A DNA stretch of 64,000 nucleotides from Exophiala sp. HKRS030. Lineage: Eukaryota; Ascomycota; Eurotiomycetes; Chaetothyriales; Herpotrichiellaceae. Positions 38,649 to 48,865 of this stretch are shown here, in pieces. Location of the stretch: positions 4,526,001-4,590,000 of the forward strand of contig JAHWDD010000004.1 of the NCBI GenBank assembly GCA_023897205.1. Direction: 5' to 3'. Both the position numbers and the translations under genes were made by a program. Each line of letters opens with the position of its first letter. The stretch's first letter is position 1. Below the pieces are notes generated by a model, which was not told where the DNA came from, ran no database searches, and was given only the letters and a program-made list of their open reading frames with translations.

Positions 38649-39809
38649 TCATATATCCACATCGATCCTATCCAAGATGGCCTTCACTTCGGCACCCTTG
38701 CCCGAGCCGGCATCCAATTCGGTAATCAATTCGGCGGCTTTGGTCTTCAGCTCCTTGACCACTTTCCGCGTGTACTCGAAACTGCCAGTGCTCTCCATGT
38801 AGCTCACGGCGTACATCTTGACGCCCTCGTCGGTCGTCTTTTGTTTGAGGATGTTGATCAGCTGCAAGTTGGCCGGGTTACTCCGTATCGAATGGATGAC
38901 GGGGAACGAGAACTTGCCCTCCGTCAGGTCCTCACAGAGACCTTTGTTCTTGGTGTACGTGCCCGACGAGAGGTTGAGATAGTCGTCGCACACTTGAAAC
39001 ACCAAACCCATCAGGTTGACCAGCGGCACGCAATCTATGCGACCCCTCTCGGGAGACTCGGCCTGCATCAGTTGGACGGCAAGGCGAAACAGGCCACCCG
39101 TCTTGTTCTGCACCATCTCGAGGTAGTCGTCCTCCGTCGGGCAGGTGAGGGTGTCTCGCCAGTAGAGATCCATCCCTTGGCCGCGGTGCAGGTTCAGGAG
39201 TTCCGTGGTGAAGATCTCCATGGCCTCGTCCTTGTTGTCGAGCTTTTGGAGTTCCTGCAGCGCCAGGAAGTAGACGTAGTTTGCGCTGTTGATAGTCTGC
39301 GCGACGCCAAAGATGTTGTGCGCGACCGGGATGCCCCTCCGGAGTTGACTGCCGTCCTGGACGTCGTCGATGAGCAGCGACGAGGTGTGCAGCATGCCCA
39401 CGACCTTCGTTATGATCTCGAGCGACCGTGGCGGGACGCTGAGAAACGCGTTGAAGGCCTTGATCAAGGCGGAGCGTATGTCCTTGCCCGGGTGCGCAAA
39501 GAGATAGTCGTAGGGACCCATTATGATCTTCTCTTTCTGTGGCGTCCATTCACTCAGCCGCCTCGGGGCGATGGTCTCCGAGGTGGACTTTCTCTTCGTG
39601 TATCTCATCTTGTTGGCCTGGTCGATAAGAGGTAAAGGAGGGCTCAGTGGGGGCATGGAGTTGTGTTTGTTAGATATCCAGGTGTCTTCCGCGAGAGGTT
39701 TGAGGACGGACTTGGAGGGTTGATGCTGGACTCCGTCGCGGACACCGGCCGAGCTATAACGGACCGGTATGGCGTTGGGAGAGGTCGGGTTCTCTGTGAC
39801 GGTCGACAT
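38649..39809 (-). CDS. BTS1: Geranylgeranyl diphosphate synthase
   Basis: Condenses farnesyl (or shorter allylic) diphosphate with isopentenyl diphosphate to GGPP for protein prenylation and diterpenoid or carotenoid synthesis. Single exon, 386 residues. Conserved blocks: [18 protein letters not shown], the first Asp-rich motif DDVQD at residues 148-152 (in [17 protein letters not shown]), [10 protein letters not shown], the [14 protein letters not shown] segment, and the second Asp motif region [14 protein letters not shown]. The DDYLN form of the second motif is normal for fungal GGPP synthases. About 90 residues precede the catalytic core ([15 protein letters not shown]). There is no cyclase or other terpene gene nearby, which points to the primary-metabolism copy rather than a cluster gene. 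Confidence 0.95.
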   Translation of the reverse strand: MSTVTENPTSPNAIPVRYSSAGVRDGVQHQPSKSVLKPLAEDTWISNKHNSMPPLSPPLPLIDQANKMRYTKRKSTSETIAPRRLSEWTPQKEKIIMGPYDYLFAHPGKDIRSALIKAFNAFLSVPPRSLEIITKVVGMLHTSSLLIDDVQDGSQLRRGIPVAHNIFGVAQTINSANYVYFLALQELQKLDNKDEAMEIFTTELLNLHRGQGMDLYWRDTLTCPTEDDYLEMVQNKTGGLFRLAVQLMQAESPERGRIDCVPLVNLMGLVFQVCDDYLNLSSGTYTKNKGLCEDLTEGKFSFPVIHSIRSNPANLQLINILKQKTTDEGVKMYAVSYMESTGSFEYTRKVVKELKTKAAELITELDAGSGKGAEVKAILDRIDVDI

Positions 39810-40590
39810 GGTGCCTGGTTCGCGTGCAGGTGAAGAGGGGCATGTGAGATTCGAGAAGAGTGGTGGTGACAGACGTACGGCTTTGGTACAGATGTGCAGC
39901 CGGAATAAATTTCTCTACGCAAGACAGTGAGGAGACGTCATGCACAAAGGTGGATGGAAGCGCTGGCAAGTGAATGCATGAGAGAGAAAGCCTCAAGTAT
40001 GCGATTGTTGTCGGGACGAGATCATACGGAGAGGAGGAGGATGGTGGACGAGGTGGTGGTGGTCCTCATGCGAATACACGCATCACCAGCAGGCATCATG
40101 ATATCCGCCGAGGCGCATGACGAAACACATGGCGAGGCTTGACTGGGGCCGTCAATATATCGATCTTCATGATGCAGCTTGGACTTGTGACTAGAGGCAT
40201 TTGGGGCCTAGAGATGTCGTACTCGTAGGCGCCAACGGAGAGGCCTGTGGGGGGCATGAGTTCGCTGTGAGAATCCCAGTGTACGGAGTACAGGCACCGG
40301 GATCAACGGAAGCCACGGGCCCAGAGACCCCGTAAGACTTGATTACTGGGGCTGTTCAGACTGTTCGTACTCGTACTCGTAAAGGTGGTGGCAGAATTTC
40401 GGTCCCCGGCTTGTTTGGATCTAACGCCATCCGGCCATGACAACGGGCCTCACCTGTACTGCTGGATTACTCTCAAGCGACTGCGCTTCATGCCTGTTGT
40501 GCCTACTCTATCACACCTCTAGACAAACCCTTCATTCAAAGTATCTTGACGCCATAAACACAAGCCTGAGGCCCTTCACTGTCGTCAATA
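39810..40590. promoter_or_regulatory. Divergent promoter region, GGPP synthase / CDC14
   Basis: 781 bases between divergent genes, with TACGGAGTA at 40282-40290. A plus-strand frame from ATG 40437 runs to 40652 and overlaps the CDC14 start in another frame; if the mRNA starts upstream of it, it would act as an overlapping upstream ORF. No separate gene is called. Confidence 0.4.
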
Positions 40591-41531
40591 ATGGAAACCC
40601 TTCTCTCCCACTCGTTCGACTACCTCTCCTCGCCGTCCCCGCAGAAGATTAGGAAAGGACTGCGTCAGGTCGAAGGCCTCCTCGCCCAACTATGCCTCTC
40701 CAAAACCTCGATAACCAACAAACGACAATCGATGCTCTTACTCGGCTCGAATCCTCCAACGGGAAAGAAACTCACAGAATTGCCTGAAGACCCGGCCTTT
40801 CGAGAATTCTTCAAACTCCAACAATCATTCCAATGGAACATAGCAATGCGGCTGGTATCTTGTCTCGAGCGACTCCTCGGCAAGGAAAGCAACGGCACCA
40901 ACGATATCCTCATCATACAAACACTCGATCTGATCCAGGGAATTTTACTTTTACATCCTCCTTCACGAGCTCTATTCTCACAAGAGATATACATGAATGT
41001 AAGTCTTGTTCCGGCCGTTTCTCCTTGTCTCTCACACTAACAAGTCCTCGCCAGCTCTTCCTCGACCTTCTCGACCCGTCCAACTGTCCCGCAATCCAAT
41101 CATCCACCATCATGGCTCTAGTCACATCATTACTCGACCAACCCCAGAACGCACGAACGTTTGAAACAATCGACGGCTTGCTCGTGGTGACGTCCCTGTT
41201 CAAATCCCGGAGCACGTCGCGCGAAGTCAAGCTGAAACTCGTCGAGTTTTTGTATTTCTACCTGATGCCCGAAACGCCAGCCACGAAGTTATGCACATCC
41301 ACATCCGCCACCAACACCGCGATCTTAGGAGGTCGAGGGAAAGAACTCATGGCGGCATTCGATCGACGAAGAGAGACGGTCAACGGTCCCGAGACGGCAA
41401 AGAGTTCGACTGCTAATATCAGGACGACAGAAGAGAAACAAAACTTGCTAGGCAAGCATTTGAGTAATGTACAAGATCTCGTTGAGGATTTGAGGGAGGG
41501 TGGAGGAGTGTTTGGCGTCGGTGCCATATAG
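40591..41531 (+). CDS. cdc14: Cell division control protein 14 (septation initiation network, Sid1 partner)
   Basis: A member of the fungal CDC14/SIN family (not the Cdc14 phosphatase). In fission yeast Cdc14 binds the Sid1 kinase at the spindle pole body to start septation; filamentous fungi use the same network for septum formation. Two exons (40591-40998 and 41055-41531) give 294 residues. It starts METLLSHSFDYLSSPSPQKI, then KGLRQVEGLLAQLCLS, FREFFKLQQSFQWNIAMRLV and IIQTLDLIQGILLLHPPSR. After the intron come LFLDLLDPSNCPAIQSSTIM and KLVEFLYFYLMPET, all helical repeat-like blocks typical of the family. The Ser/Thr-rich stretch and the LGKHLSNVQDLVEDLRE end are also usual. Start and length fit. 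Confidence 0.93.
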
Positions 41532-42330
41532 GAGGAAAGAGGGGGGAGAGAGAGTCTAGAGTGTAACAACAACAACATCATCATCATCATCATCAGCATC
41601 ATGGTCACCACTTTTTTATGGCGGATGACAAAGCAACGTGTGCACAATGCATCGAAGCGCGGCGTAAGGGGGAATGAACACTCCAAGGTACCTCTTGAAA
41701 TAAATACAAAGGTACCCATGTAGAACAATATTTGTTATATGTACGAAATATGGCTTTCTGAGAGACGAGAGAATGATCCCCCAATTGCTCAAACATGGAC
41801 TTGGGAGGATGTGTTTTTGACTTTGGAGACGACGATTCTTTTTTAGTTTTTTTTTGCAGTGACACGAACCGGCCGAAGCATGCAACACGGTCGAATACTA
41901 CCTTGCGTAGGTGGTGAGTAACGTACGGAGTAGGTATGGATGTTTTGCGTCCGTGACTCATTCCCTCGTGTTCAGGGATTTTTGACAGCCTCAGTGCATG
42001 GGGATATCGGGTCCAGGGATCTATCTATATTCTTGTTACAACAACGCCCCCTATTTGACCCTCCCTACTCACACATCCATCAATCAGATCCTCACCACAA
42101 CTTGGACTCCTATTCTACCCGTTCTTTTTTTGCTTCGGATCGAAAGAGGCTGTTCCTTATCGGTCATCATTTTTTCGTACATTTTCAAATCGAACGAAAT
42201 CCCAGGTATACAATTACTGCGTACACAGTATATTTCTACACATTGAAAGGCGATTTCCACCTCTGCGGCAATCTCTATCCAGACCCCAGCCTATCTACTA
42301 TACAAAGCTCAACTGTACAAAACCGTCGAT
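41532..42330. other. Intergenic between CDC14 and the methyltransferase
   Basis: 799 bases on the plus-strand side of both genes. It contains (AAC)n/(ATC)n microsatellite sequence right after CDC14 and a TACGGAGTA word at 41924-41932. No gene seen. Confidence 0.5.
41565..41600. repeat. AAC/ATC trinucleotide repeat
   Basis: Short (AAC)4 run passing into about seven ATC units, in the 3' region of CDC14. Confidence 0.85.
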
Positions 42331-43098
42331 ATGACGGCCAAAGCGATACCTCAGTCAACAGACCCAACAGTCCGCTACCTCTCGACATCTCAAGCTTACG
42401 ATCTTTGGGCCGCAGTGTACGACACAGACGGGAATTTCCTGCAAGCTCTGGACACAATTGAAATGAAAACTCTCATACCACGCTTACTCAGTCTCCTTGA
42501 AGCATCATGCCTATCTCGCCCGTGGAAACTGGTTGACCTAGGATGCGGGACCGGTCGGAATACAGCTGCGTTACTCGAGGTCGATGGTGCCACTGTAGTC
42601 GGACTTGATGTGAGCCCTGGTATGCTTGAGGTAGCTAAGCGGCGGCTAGAGGACAGTGCTGCCAAAGGCAAGTTGAGTCTCGGGGTGTTTGACATGATTG
42701 AGCAGGATTCGGCGTCTGAAATGGCGTTGAATGCCGATGCCATTGTATCGACGCTAGTTCTCGAACATATCCCTGTCGAGGTCTTCTTCAAGCACGTGGC
42801 AAAAATGCTCAAACCAGGTGGCTATTTATTGTTGACCAACATGCACTCGGAGATGGGTGGTATCAGTCAGGCTGGATTTGTAGATCCTGATACCGGAGAA
42901 AAGATTCGACCCACAAGTTATGCTCACACTGTTGCTGAAGTCGAGGCCGAGGCAGCAAAAAATGGCTTCGAGACCGTCGGAGGCAACATGAAGGAGAGAT
43001 CCGTAGACCAGTCTCTAGTGCCTCGTCTCGGTGAAAGATCTGCGAAATGGTTGGGAGTGAAGGTCTGGTTTGGAGGAATCTTTTGCAAAAAGAGCTGA
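42331..43098 (+). CDS. SAM-dependent class I methyltransferase
   Basis: A single-exon gene for 255 residues with a standard Rossmann methyltransferase fold. Motif I is KLVDLGCGTGRNTAALLE (about residues 66-83). Motif II follows as VVGLDVSPGMLEVAKRRLED. The post-I acidic residue and the DAIVSTLVLEHIP stretch (motif IV) come next, then MLKPGGYLLLTNMH (motif VI region). It resembles UbiE/Methyltransf_11 or _12 small-molecule methyltransferases, and the N-terminal YDLWAAVYDTDGN box is shared with a group of uncharacterised fungal proteins. The substrate is unknown. Its stop codon lies only 10 bases from the stop of the convergent Sam35-like gene. Confidence 0.88.
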   Translation: MTAKAIPQSTDPTVRYLSTSQAYDLWAAVYDTDGNFLQALDTIEMKTLIPRLLSLLEASCLSRPWKLVDLGCGTGRNTAALLEVDGATVVGLDVSPGMLEVAKRRLEDSAAKGKLSLGVFDMIEQDSASEMALNADAIVSTLVLEHIPVEVFFKHVAKMLKPGGYLLLTNMHSEMGGISQAGFVDPDTGEKIRPTSYAHTVAEVEAEAAKNGFETVGGNMKERSVDQSLVPRLGERSAKWLGVKVWFGGIFCKKS

Positions 43099-43108
43099 TA
43101 TGTAACTC

Positions 43109-44074
43109 TCACTCATCCATGGAGTGAACACTTGGTGTCCGGCCGGAGAAGAAGCCACGAACCAATCGAGCTCGATGTTGTACAAGATTCTCATACTTTT
43201 GCAAAGCCGTCTTCAACACCGGCGTGCGCCAATCGAGGTCATCATCTAGGATGATCTGGGTATATGCAAATAAACTTGCGTCAAAGAGCCCGGGAGTTGT
43301 CTGACCAAAGAAAAATTTCTGTTCCCCCAAGAGAGTCGAGAGTGCTTGGAATGCTTCATCCGCTTTATCGTACAGTGCTTGTTGGTCGATCAAAGTACTC
43401 GTCTTCAGCAGTTCGTCTCGAGCAGCGTTGCGAAGTTGGCGTGCAAGCTCCGTCTGCACGGCCCATGAAGAGGATGCAGACGCAACGTACATTGGCCATG
43501 CCACGGCGTGGAAGTTCTGGTCATCCAAATACAAATAGTATAGCCAGGCACTTCGAATGTTGTGATCGATGAGCGCCGTGTATGCATCTTGCCGCATGTG
43601 TACAGCCTCCTCTTTGCCTCCTTGCGATATGACCCATCTTGCTAGACGATTGGCAGGCACGGGAGACGGTGGTCGCTGGTTTTCTTGAGACGCTGGCAGG
43701 AGGAAAGGCAGCGAGCCAGTGGGAGAGGCATGATTGTTCGACGGCCTCGTGCGTAGAGGGATGCCATGGAACTTGAGATATGCTTGCCACTTCAGACAGG
43801 ACGGATTAAAGGAGGGCGCATCTCGACTGGGTGGTTCCTCGGATTGGAAAATGTAGAGAATGTTTTCATTCCGGCGTCTCGGTGCTCTTTGCGGGAGCAC
43901 ATTTGCAGGGTAGACGATCAGGGGGAAGCGGTCGAATATTCGCTTGAGGGGCTGCGGGAGCGAGAACCACGAAGATTGAGAAGCTTCTTGAGTTTTCGGT
44001 TTTGAGGAATTCCTGGGTACACGCGTCGAGGCGTCGGTTGTGGTCTTTGTGTCGTCGTTCATCTCCAACCCCAT
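43109..44074 (-). CDS. Sam35/metaxin-like subunit of the mitochondrial sorting and assembly complex
   Basis: A single-exon gene for 321 residues. The sorting and assembly (SAM/TOB) complex inserts beta-barrel proteins into the mitochondrial outer membrane; Sam35 (Tob38) recognises the beta-signal. Family features are the proline-rich start of the domain (LKRIFDRFPLIVYPANVLP), the thioredoxin-like/GST-N segment LYIFQ then SFNPSCLKWQAYLKFHGIPL, the SNNHASPTGSLPFLLP motif, and a GST-C-like helical part (DEAFQALSTLLGEQKFFFGQ and FDASLFAYTQIIL). Metaxin-type folds share this architecture, so Sam37/metaxin is the alternative. No transmembrane segment is obvious. An alternative in-frame start lies at 44062. 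It is convergent with the methyltransferase. Confidence 0.85.
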   Translation of the reverse strand: MGLEMNDDTKTTTDASTRVPRNSSKPKTQEASQSSWFSLPQPLKRIFDRFPLIVYPANVLPQRAPRRRNENILYIFQSEEPPSRDAPSFNPSCLKWQAYLKFHGIPLRTRPSNNHASPTGSLPFLLPASQENQRPPSPVPANRLARWVISQGGKEEAVHMRQDAYTALIDHNIRSAWLYYLYLDDQNFHAVAWPMYVASASSSWAVQTELARQLRNAARDELLKTSTLIDQQALYDKADEAFQALSTLLGEQKFFFGQTTPGLFDASLFAYTQIILDDDLDWRTPVLKTALQKYENLVQHRARLVRGFFSGRTPSVHSMDE

Positions 44075-44850
44075 GCTCCTGCTCGTACCTTCCCACCTCC
44101 TCGAGGATCGCTGCTATCAAACTTGAAAGGAAATGGACATGAACTCGTATTGGCGCAGGAATGACATGAAGCAAAGGCTCGAAATGACGGCAAGCTTTGA
44201 TGGTCCACGAACTCGGTGTCTCGGTTTCCATCCACTCACCAAACGCCATGTACCCACTAAGGGCGATTTTATCACGGCCTTTCACAGGCGAAGTTATTAT
44301 ACTACTGAACGCGACTGAAGGGCTTCGTCTCAAGACATACAGCATTCGCTCAGTGTCATTCAACTCACTAACTAATATACCTCAGCCTATGTATGCCTAT
44401 GTATGCCTACCTAGGTAAGGCCAGAGAGGTATCCTACGTGGCCCTGGTAGAAGCGTTCTTTGACACGGACTCGCCCCTTCGAAATCCCACTCTAACAATT
44501 AAGCTAGTGTTGAGTGATTGATCCTGACAGTACCATAGTATGAGCGTATCAACCAGTCGATCGGCATGTACTGGCTATGGCGTCTGGATCTCATTATCCA
44601 CCTCGCCGCCACACGTGCCTCCCTTCATATCAAGGGTGCATGCGTCAAATCCAAGGGGTCAACCGTTAGAGTAATGAACGACCGAAGAGTTTGATGATGT
44701 CTTGGACCAAGGATTTTATAAATATCAAGGGAGCGACAGGTAAGGCTCCGCGCGAGAGTACTTTCATGTGGTCTGCTCTCGTTTTCAAGGTCGACCTGCA
44801 ACCCATCCTGCCTCAGTCACAGCGAGCAGTCTCTCGGATCTCTCTTGACC
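44075..44850. other. Divergent intergenic region, Sam35-like gene / acyltransferase
   Basis: 776 bases without a gene. It contains a short imperfect direct repeat of TATGCCTATG-type units at 44384-44410, ending in the palindrome ACCTAGGT. Confidence 0.5.
44384..44410. repeat. Short tandem repeat (10-base unit, under three copies)
   Basis: Roughly 2.6 copies of CCTATGTATG, upstream of the acyltransferase gene. Confidence 0.7.
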
Positions 44851-46179
44851 ATGGATATAATACCCGCTGAAGCGCCCAGCAGAGAACCGAGATGGGCTCT
44901 GCTCTCGGAGAAATACGAGGTACCCAAGTCTTGGAAGCAGTACCTGTTACCCGCCCTACCTCGATTCATGCAGCCAGGAGGACTACCAAGTAGAAAGATA
45001 GGGCCAACGTCCTACTTGGATGCCCTCAGGGGCTATGCAGCTCTTATTGTCGTCTTCTTTCACATCTTTCCGACGCCTGACATCGAATCCGGCGGGTGGC
45101 GACGTCAGCCATTCCTTAACCTCCTCGACTCGGGAAAAGGCATGGTGATTATATTTTTCATCATCTCGGGTTACGCTCTCGGATATCGACTTCTCATCCT
45201 GACCAGACAAGGAGATACCGATGGCCTTTTGAACGCGCTGTCTTCATCTGCTTTTCGGCGATGGTTCAGACTCTATCTCAGTAGTGCGGCGGCCTGCATT
45301 TTGGCCTTTCCTTTTGTCCGCATGGGGTGGTTCAACGGCCTGCACGGCCTGTACAAACCGAGGCTCATTGACCAGATAATCGACTTTACCATTAAGACCG
45401 GCGCGTTTATGAATCCCTTCGGAGCGCCGTCGACCAACGAGTACCTGTATCAACTCTGGACCATTCCCATCGAATATCGCGGCAGTATGGTCCTCTTCTT
45501 ATTCATACTTGCTACATGCAAGTTGAGCACCAGAGGTCGAATGGCCATTACATGGATCATGATATTGGCCTGTTATGTGTGGGAGGTCCATTTCCAGGCA
45601 GAGTTCTTGGCCGGTTTCTTCATTGCCGATCTCTCTATGAGTCGACGACCTGAACGTGTGGACAGGCGACCCTCAGCTCTCGGCCAGCGGGCAGACGTTG
45701 GCAAGATCGTCTGGCCCGTTCTTCTGGTTGTTGGATTGTTCCTAGTGGCAAGACCGAAAGTTGGTAATCAGCTGGGGTTCTTGGGGTCGTTTCCTTGGGG
45801 GTTTCTCAATTCCCTCGTGCCTTCGTGGTATAAGACAGACGCTCAGTTTGTATTCTGGATGTCACCCGGGGCTTTTATGGTCGTCCTAGCCATCGAATCG
45901 TACCCTATTTTGCAAACGCCATTCCACTGGCGCATCTCTCAATACATGGGCGACTTATCTTTCGGTTTGTACGCCATTCATCCACCTCTCGGCCATACAA
46001 TTAGACGACACTGGACGGATCCATTCAGACACAGATTCTTGGGCGATTCATTTCTGGCTAAAATTCCAGGCTTCATTGTGGTAATGCTTGTGATATTTAT
46101 TGCCGCGGACTATTTTGAGAGGATAGATAAGAGAGCTGTACAATTTACTCGATGGCTTCAAAAGAAAGTCTTTGTCTAG
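44851..46179 (+). CDS. Acyltransferase-3 family integral membrane protein
   Basis: A single-exon gene for 442 residues. Proteins of this family (PF01757) move acyl groups, often acetyl, onto sugars, hydroxyls or other carbohydrate and small-molecule acceptors. The opening motif SYLDALRGYAALIVVFFHIF carries the conserved Arg and His of the active site. Next is GMVIIFFIISGYALGYRLL (second block), FRRWFRLYLSSAAACILAF, and LYQLWTIPIEYRGSMVLFL with the conserved Trp-Glu pair. The C-terminal block SQYMGDLSFGLYAIHPPLGH is also typical. Around ten transmembrane segments are visible. I start at ATG 44851, the first ATG of the frame. In fungi such genes occur singly or in metabolite clusters; no cluster is evident here. 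Confidence 0.9.
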   Translation: MDIIPAEAPSREPRWALLSEKYEVPKSWKQYLLPALPRFMQPGGLPSRKIGPTSYLDALRGYAALIVVFFHIFPTPDIESGGWRRQPFLNLLDSGKGMVIIFFIISGYALGYRLLILTRQGDTDGLLNALSSSAFRRWFRLYLSSAAACILAFPFVRMGWFNGLHGLYKPRLIDQIIDFTIKTGAFMNPFGAPSTNEYLYQLWTIPIEYRGSMVLFLFILATCKLSTRGRMAITWIMILACYVWEVHFQAEFLAGFFIADLSMSRRPERVDRRPSALGQRADVGKIVWPVLLVVGLFLVARPKVGNQLGFLGSFPWGFLNSLVPSWYKTDAQFVFWMSPGAFMVVLAIESYPILQTPFHWRISQYMGDLSFGLYAIHPPLGHTIRRHWTDPFRHRFLGDSFLAKIPGFIVVMLVIFIAADYFERIDKRAVQFTRWLQKKVFV

Positions 46180-46962
46180 AAGTGGGACGCAGGGGACTTG
46201 CAAAAAGACCATGGGAGATGGGTGGTGGCACGATGATTTTATATATTTCTAGACAAGAAGGGGTGAAGTTGACATTGAGATACCCAAGTACCATATGCAA
46301 TATACGAGTCTGGAGTTTTGTGTTCTCTTCTTTTTCAAACAAAAAAAAGCAAAAAACGATTGACTCTGACCGAAGTAAGACAATTATCTGTGCTGTAACC
46401 CCGTACAGTATGCTGTGGCTGAAAGAATAACTTGCTCTTCGTGACCCTGAGATGTGCGCTTTCCCTTTTTCTACAAGTCTAACCGCATTGGCATTTGTAC
46501 TGTACCGTACTGTACGAGTACGAGGTACGAGTGAGAGGCTCACCCGAGAACCCTCCACCAAAATCTCTCCCGTTCACACTATCTCGATCCCCTGTTGCAA
46601 GTGTCACATTCCCCTGGGTGGCTGTAAGCAGAGACGCTAAATTTATCTGGCAGCAACCTACGGAGCATTTTCTTAGGGGCCGTATCCCCCCAATCCCTTG
46701 TCGTCCTCCCCACGCACGCCACGCCCGAGTCCCTGGTCGAACATCTGAAGATCTCTGCTTGTTCCCCTCCACCAAATGTTGCAAATCAAATCACCCAACC
46801 GCCGCAGCGCATGGTAACTCCTGAAGACTGTTCCTCGACCTCGGGTTTCAGCACCGTGAATACAACGAAAACGAGTTGTTGTCTTCCAGACGTCCTTTCC
46901 CTTCCTCGGGTCCAACGACCATTTTACACAACATCTCCTAACACTCTGAATGATTCGACACA
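46180..46962. other. Intergenic between acyltransferase and copper-fist gene
   Basis: 783 bases. A small block of overlapping GTAC-containing repeats (GTACTGTACC then GAGTACGAG units) lies at 46498-46531. A plus-strand frame from ATG 46811 overlaps the start of the copper-fist gene in another frame and could be an upstream ORF. No gene called. Confidence 0.45.
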
Positions 46963-48723
46963 ATGCAGGAACGCTCCGGTGAGAAAGTATCCAGCCCGCC
47001 AAAGACTGGTAGAGTTGAGGACGGTAAAATCCGCAAGATACGTACCGCCAACCGCACCGAAATCACACCGATTCAACACTTCAATGGAAAAACATATGCT
47101 TGTGAATCGTGTAAGAGGGGGCATCGCGTGAACAAATGTGATCATGGAAGGACAAGGCCTATCTCGGAAACGAATCAACCAGGCCGACCGTCTGCTGGTC
47201 AGAGGAGAGGATGCCACTGCCCAAGGAATTGCGCTTGCACGACCAAAACATGCAAATGTCAAAGAGATTGTGCCTGCACTCAAGAAATGTACCTGGTCGT
47301 CAGAGTCGACGGACCTCAAATCATCAATCGAGAAGCAACGTCTAGTCCCAAGCCCGTGTGGGAGGATGCTAATGGCAATAAAATGACCTTGAAAAAGGTG
47401 TGGGCAGACGCAAATGGAAAGGAGCTCAACGATGAAGAGTATCACGATCGAAAAAGACGGATGAGAGAGAGACAAGGAGGCGTCTCGACAACACCCGAGG
47501 CTACCACATCAAGTTGTTGCGGCTCGAAAAAGGTCAAAGAAGAACCTCAGTCCCCTCAGCCGCTCTCTACCGGCGGTTGTCGACACCGACAGAATATCGA
47601 GAAGCAACCGGATTCAGCGAGCCTTACTGCGACTCCGGCAGTCCCCAGCGCATCTATGAGTCAATCGTGGAAAGCAGCTTGTTCTTGTGGTTCGGGTTGC
47701 TCTTGTCTATATTGTCCTGATCACCCCAATAATGCCACTTCCATCAACCATACGCAGCAACAAGTGAAGAACTTGGCGGAGCAAGCATATTCGGAATTCG
47801 ACGGTTTGATGCCAGTTTCGTTTATGCAAGAAAATGACTCGACATCTTGTATGGGTGGCCGGCCGACGTTCTTCCTCTCGCGAACTCCCAATGTTTCTCA
47901 ACAACAATTAGAACAGTACTTCCCTGAAAGTTCCGATCCAAACGCCATATACCTCAGATATCCTATCTCACAACACTCTTGGACCAATCAACCGGCCAGC
48001 TCCCACTGTTCCCACATTCCGTCCCCGACTACGGTCATGGCTATGACACCCGACCCGAGCGAATCTTACGTTGAGCCATTGCCTGACTTGTCGCAACAGT
48101 CGCTGGACTATGACTTTCTGCCCAACGATACTAACGGTACTTGGGACTTTTCAGGTGGTCAATTCGGTGGCTCCTCTTTCAGTTGGATGGACTTTGACGC
48201 TTCTCGAGGCACCGATTATAATATCGGTCAAGCCACTGTTGCTTCCGCTATGGATGGTGGTATCTTTTCGATTTCGCAGGCCCTACCAGGTCAGCAAATT
48301 CCTGAAATCAGCGTCAACGTGGATGCAATGATGAGTCCAGCACATTTGAACGGTCTTCCTGTGACTCTAGAAAACAGCCAGTACCCAGTCTCGTCAACAC
48401 CTTTCGATCCGCAAAACTCCTTTGTGGACTTTACTTCGGCAGACGGACAAACGAACCAGGCAAACTTTGCAAAGTCGAACGGCGCCGTCCCACAAGGACA
48501 GTCGGAACAAGCTCTTTTTGATACCGGGTCGATGAACATGACACATCAAACTGCCCAATCTCTCAGAGCACCACAGTCTCAGCTCAATACTGGACTTGTC
48601 GGTTCTCACTATTCAACACCGATATCTTGGGATCAGTTTGACTCACTCAACGAGGACCCAACCAATGGCAACCTTGCAACGACATCCATGGCTAGTTCAC
48701 CTCAACTTGTTAGTCGAGTGTAG
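46963..48723 (+). CDS. Copper-fist transcription factor, divergent type with two Cys-rich blocks
   Basis: A single-exon gene for 586 residues. The copper-fist domain is at residues 39-75: FNGKTYACESCKRGHRVNKC, then DH, which has the C-x2-C-x8-C-x-H zinc site and the R-G-H-R contact motif, followed by QPGRP, the minor-groove motif. Normal fists start at residue 1-3; here a 38-residue basic extension precedes it. In place of the usual SQCPHCR end there is a longer Cys-rich run, GCHCPRNCACTTKTCKCQRD then CACTQ (residues 83-106), with metallothionein-like spacing. A second cluster, CSCGSGCSCLYCPDHPNN at residues 240-257, matches the CxCxxxxCxCxxCxxH copper-sensing motif of Mac1/Grisea-type regulators. 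The remainder is Gln/Ser/Asp-rich, as in activation domains. Which copper response it controls is not clear. Confidence 0.85.
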   Translation: MQERSGEKVSSPPKTGRVEDGKIRKIRTANRTEITPIQHFNGKTYACESCKRGHRVNKCDHGRTRPISETNQPGRPSAGQRRGCHCPRNCACTTKTCKCQRDCACTQEMYLVVRVDGPQIINREATSSPKPVWEDANGNKMTLKKVWADANGKELNDEEYHDRKRRMRERQGGVSTTPEATTSSCCGSKKVKEEPQSPQPLSTGGCRHRQNIEKQPDSASLTATPAVPSASMSQSWKAACSCGSGCSCLYCPDHPNNATSINHTQQQVKNLAEQAYSEFDGLMPVSFMQENDSTSCMGGRPTFFLSRTPNVSQQQLEQYFPESSDPNAIYLRYPISQHSWTNQPASSHCSHIPSPTTVMAMTPDPSESYVEPLPDLSQQSLDYDFLPNDTNGTWDFSGGQFGGSSFSWMDFDASRGTDYNIGQATVASAMDGGIFSISQALPGQQIPEISVNVDAMMSPAHLNGLPVTLENSQYPVSSTPFDPQNSFVDFTSADGQTNQANFAKSNGAVPQGQSEQALFDTGSMNMTHQTAQSLRAPQSQLNTGLVGSHYSTPISWDQFDSLNEDPTNGNLATTSMASSPQLVSRV

Positions 48724-48863
48724 CATACTCTTGAGCTATTGAGAGATGAAGAGACCTGGAATAGGAGTGTAAATGCATCGTGTACATGAGGAAAAAGACG
48801 AGACATGAACTTTTATTGGTATTAACGATCACAGACCCACGCATTATGGGTATGAATATATGC

Positions 48864-48865
<2 letters not shown>

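Noticed and set aside
38625..39635. 336-residue plus-strand open frame
   Set aside because: It lies exactly opposite the GGPP synthase exon; composition is that of an antisense shadow in GC-rich coding DNA.
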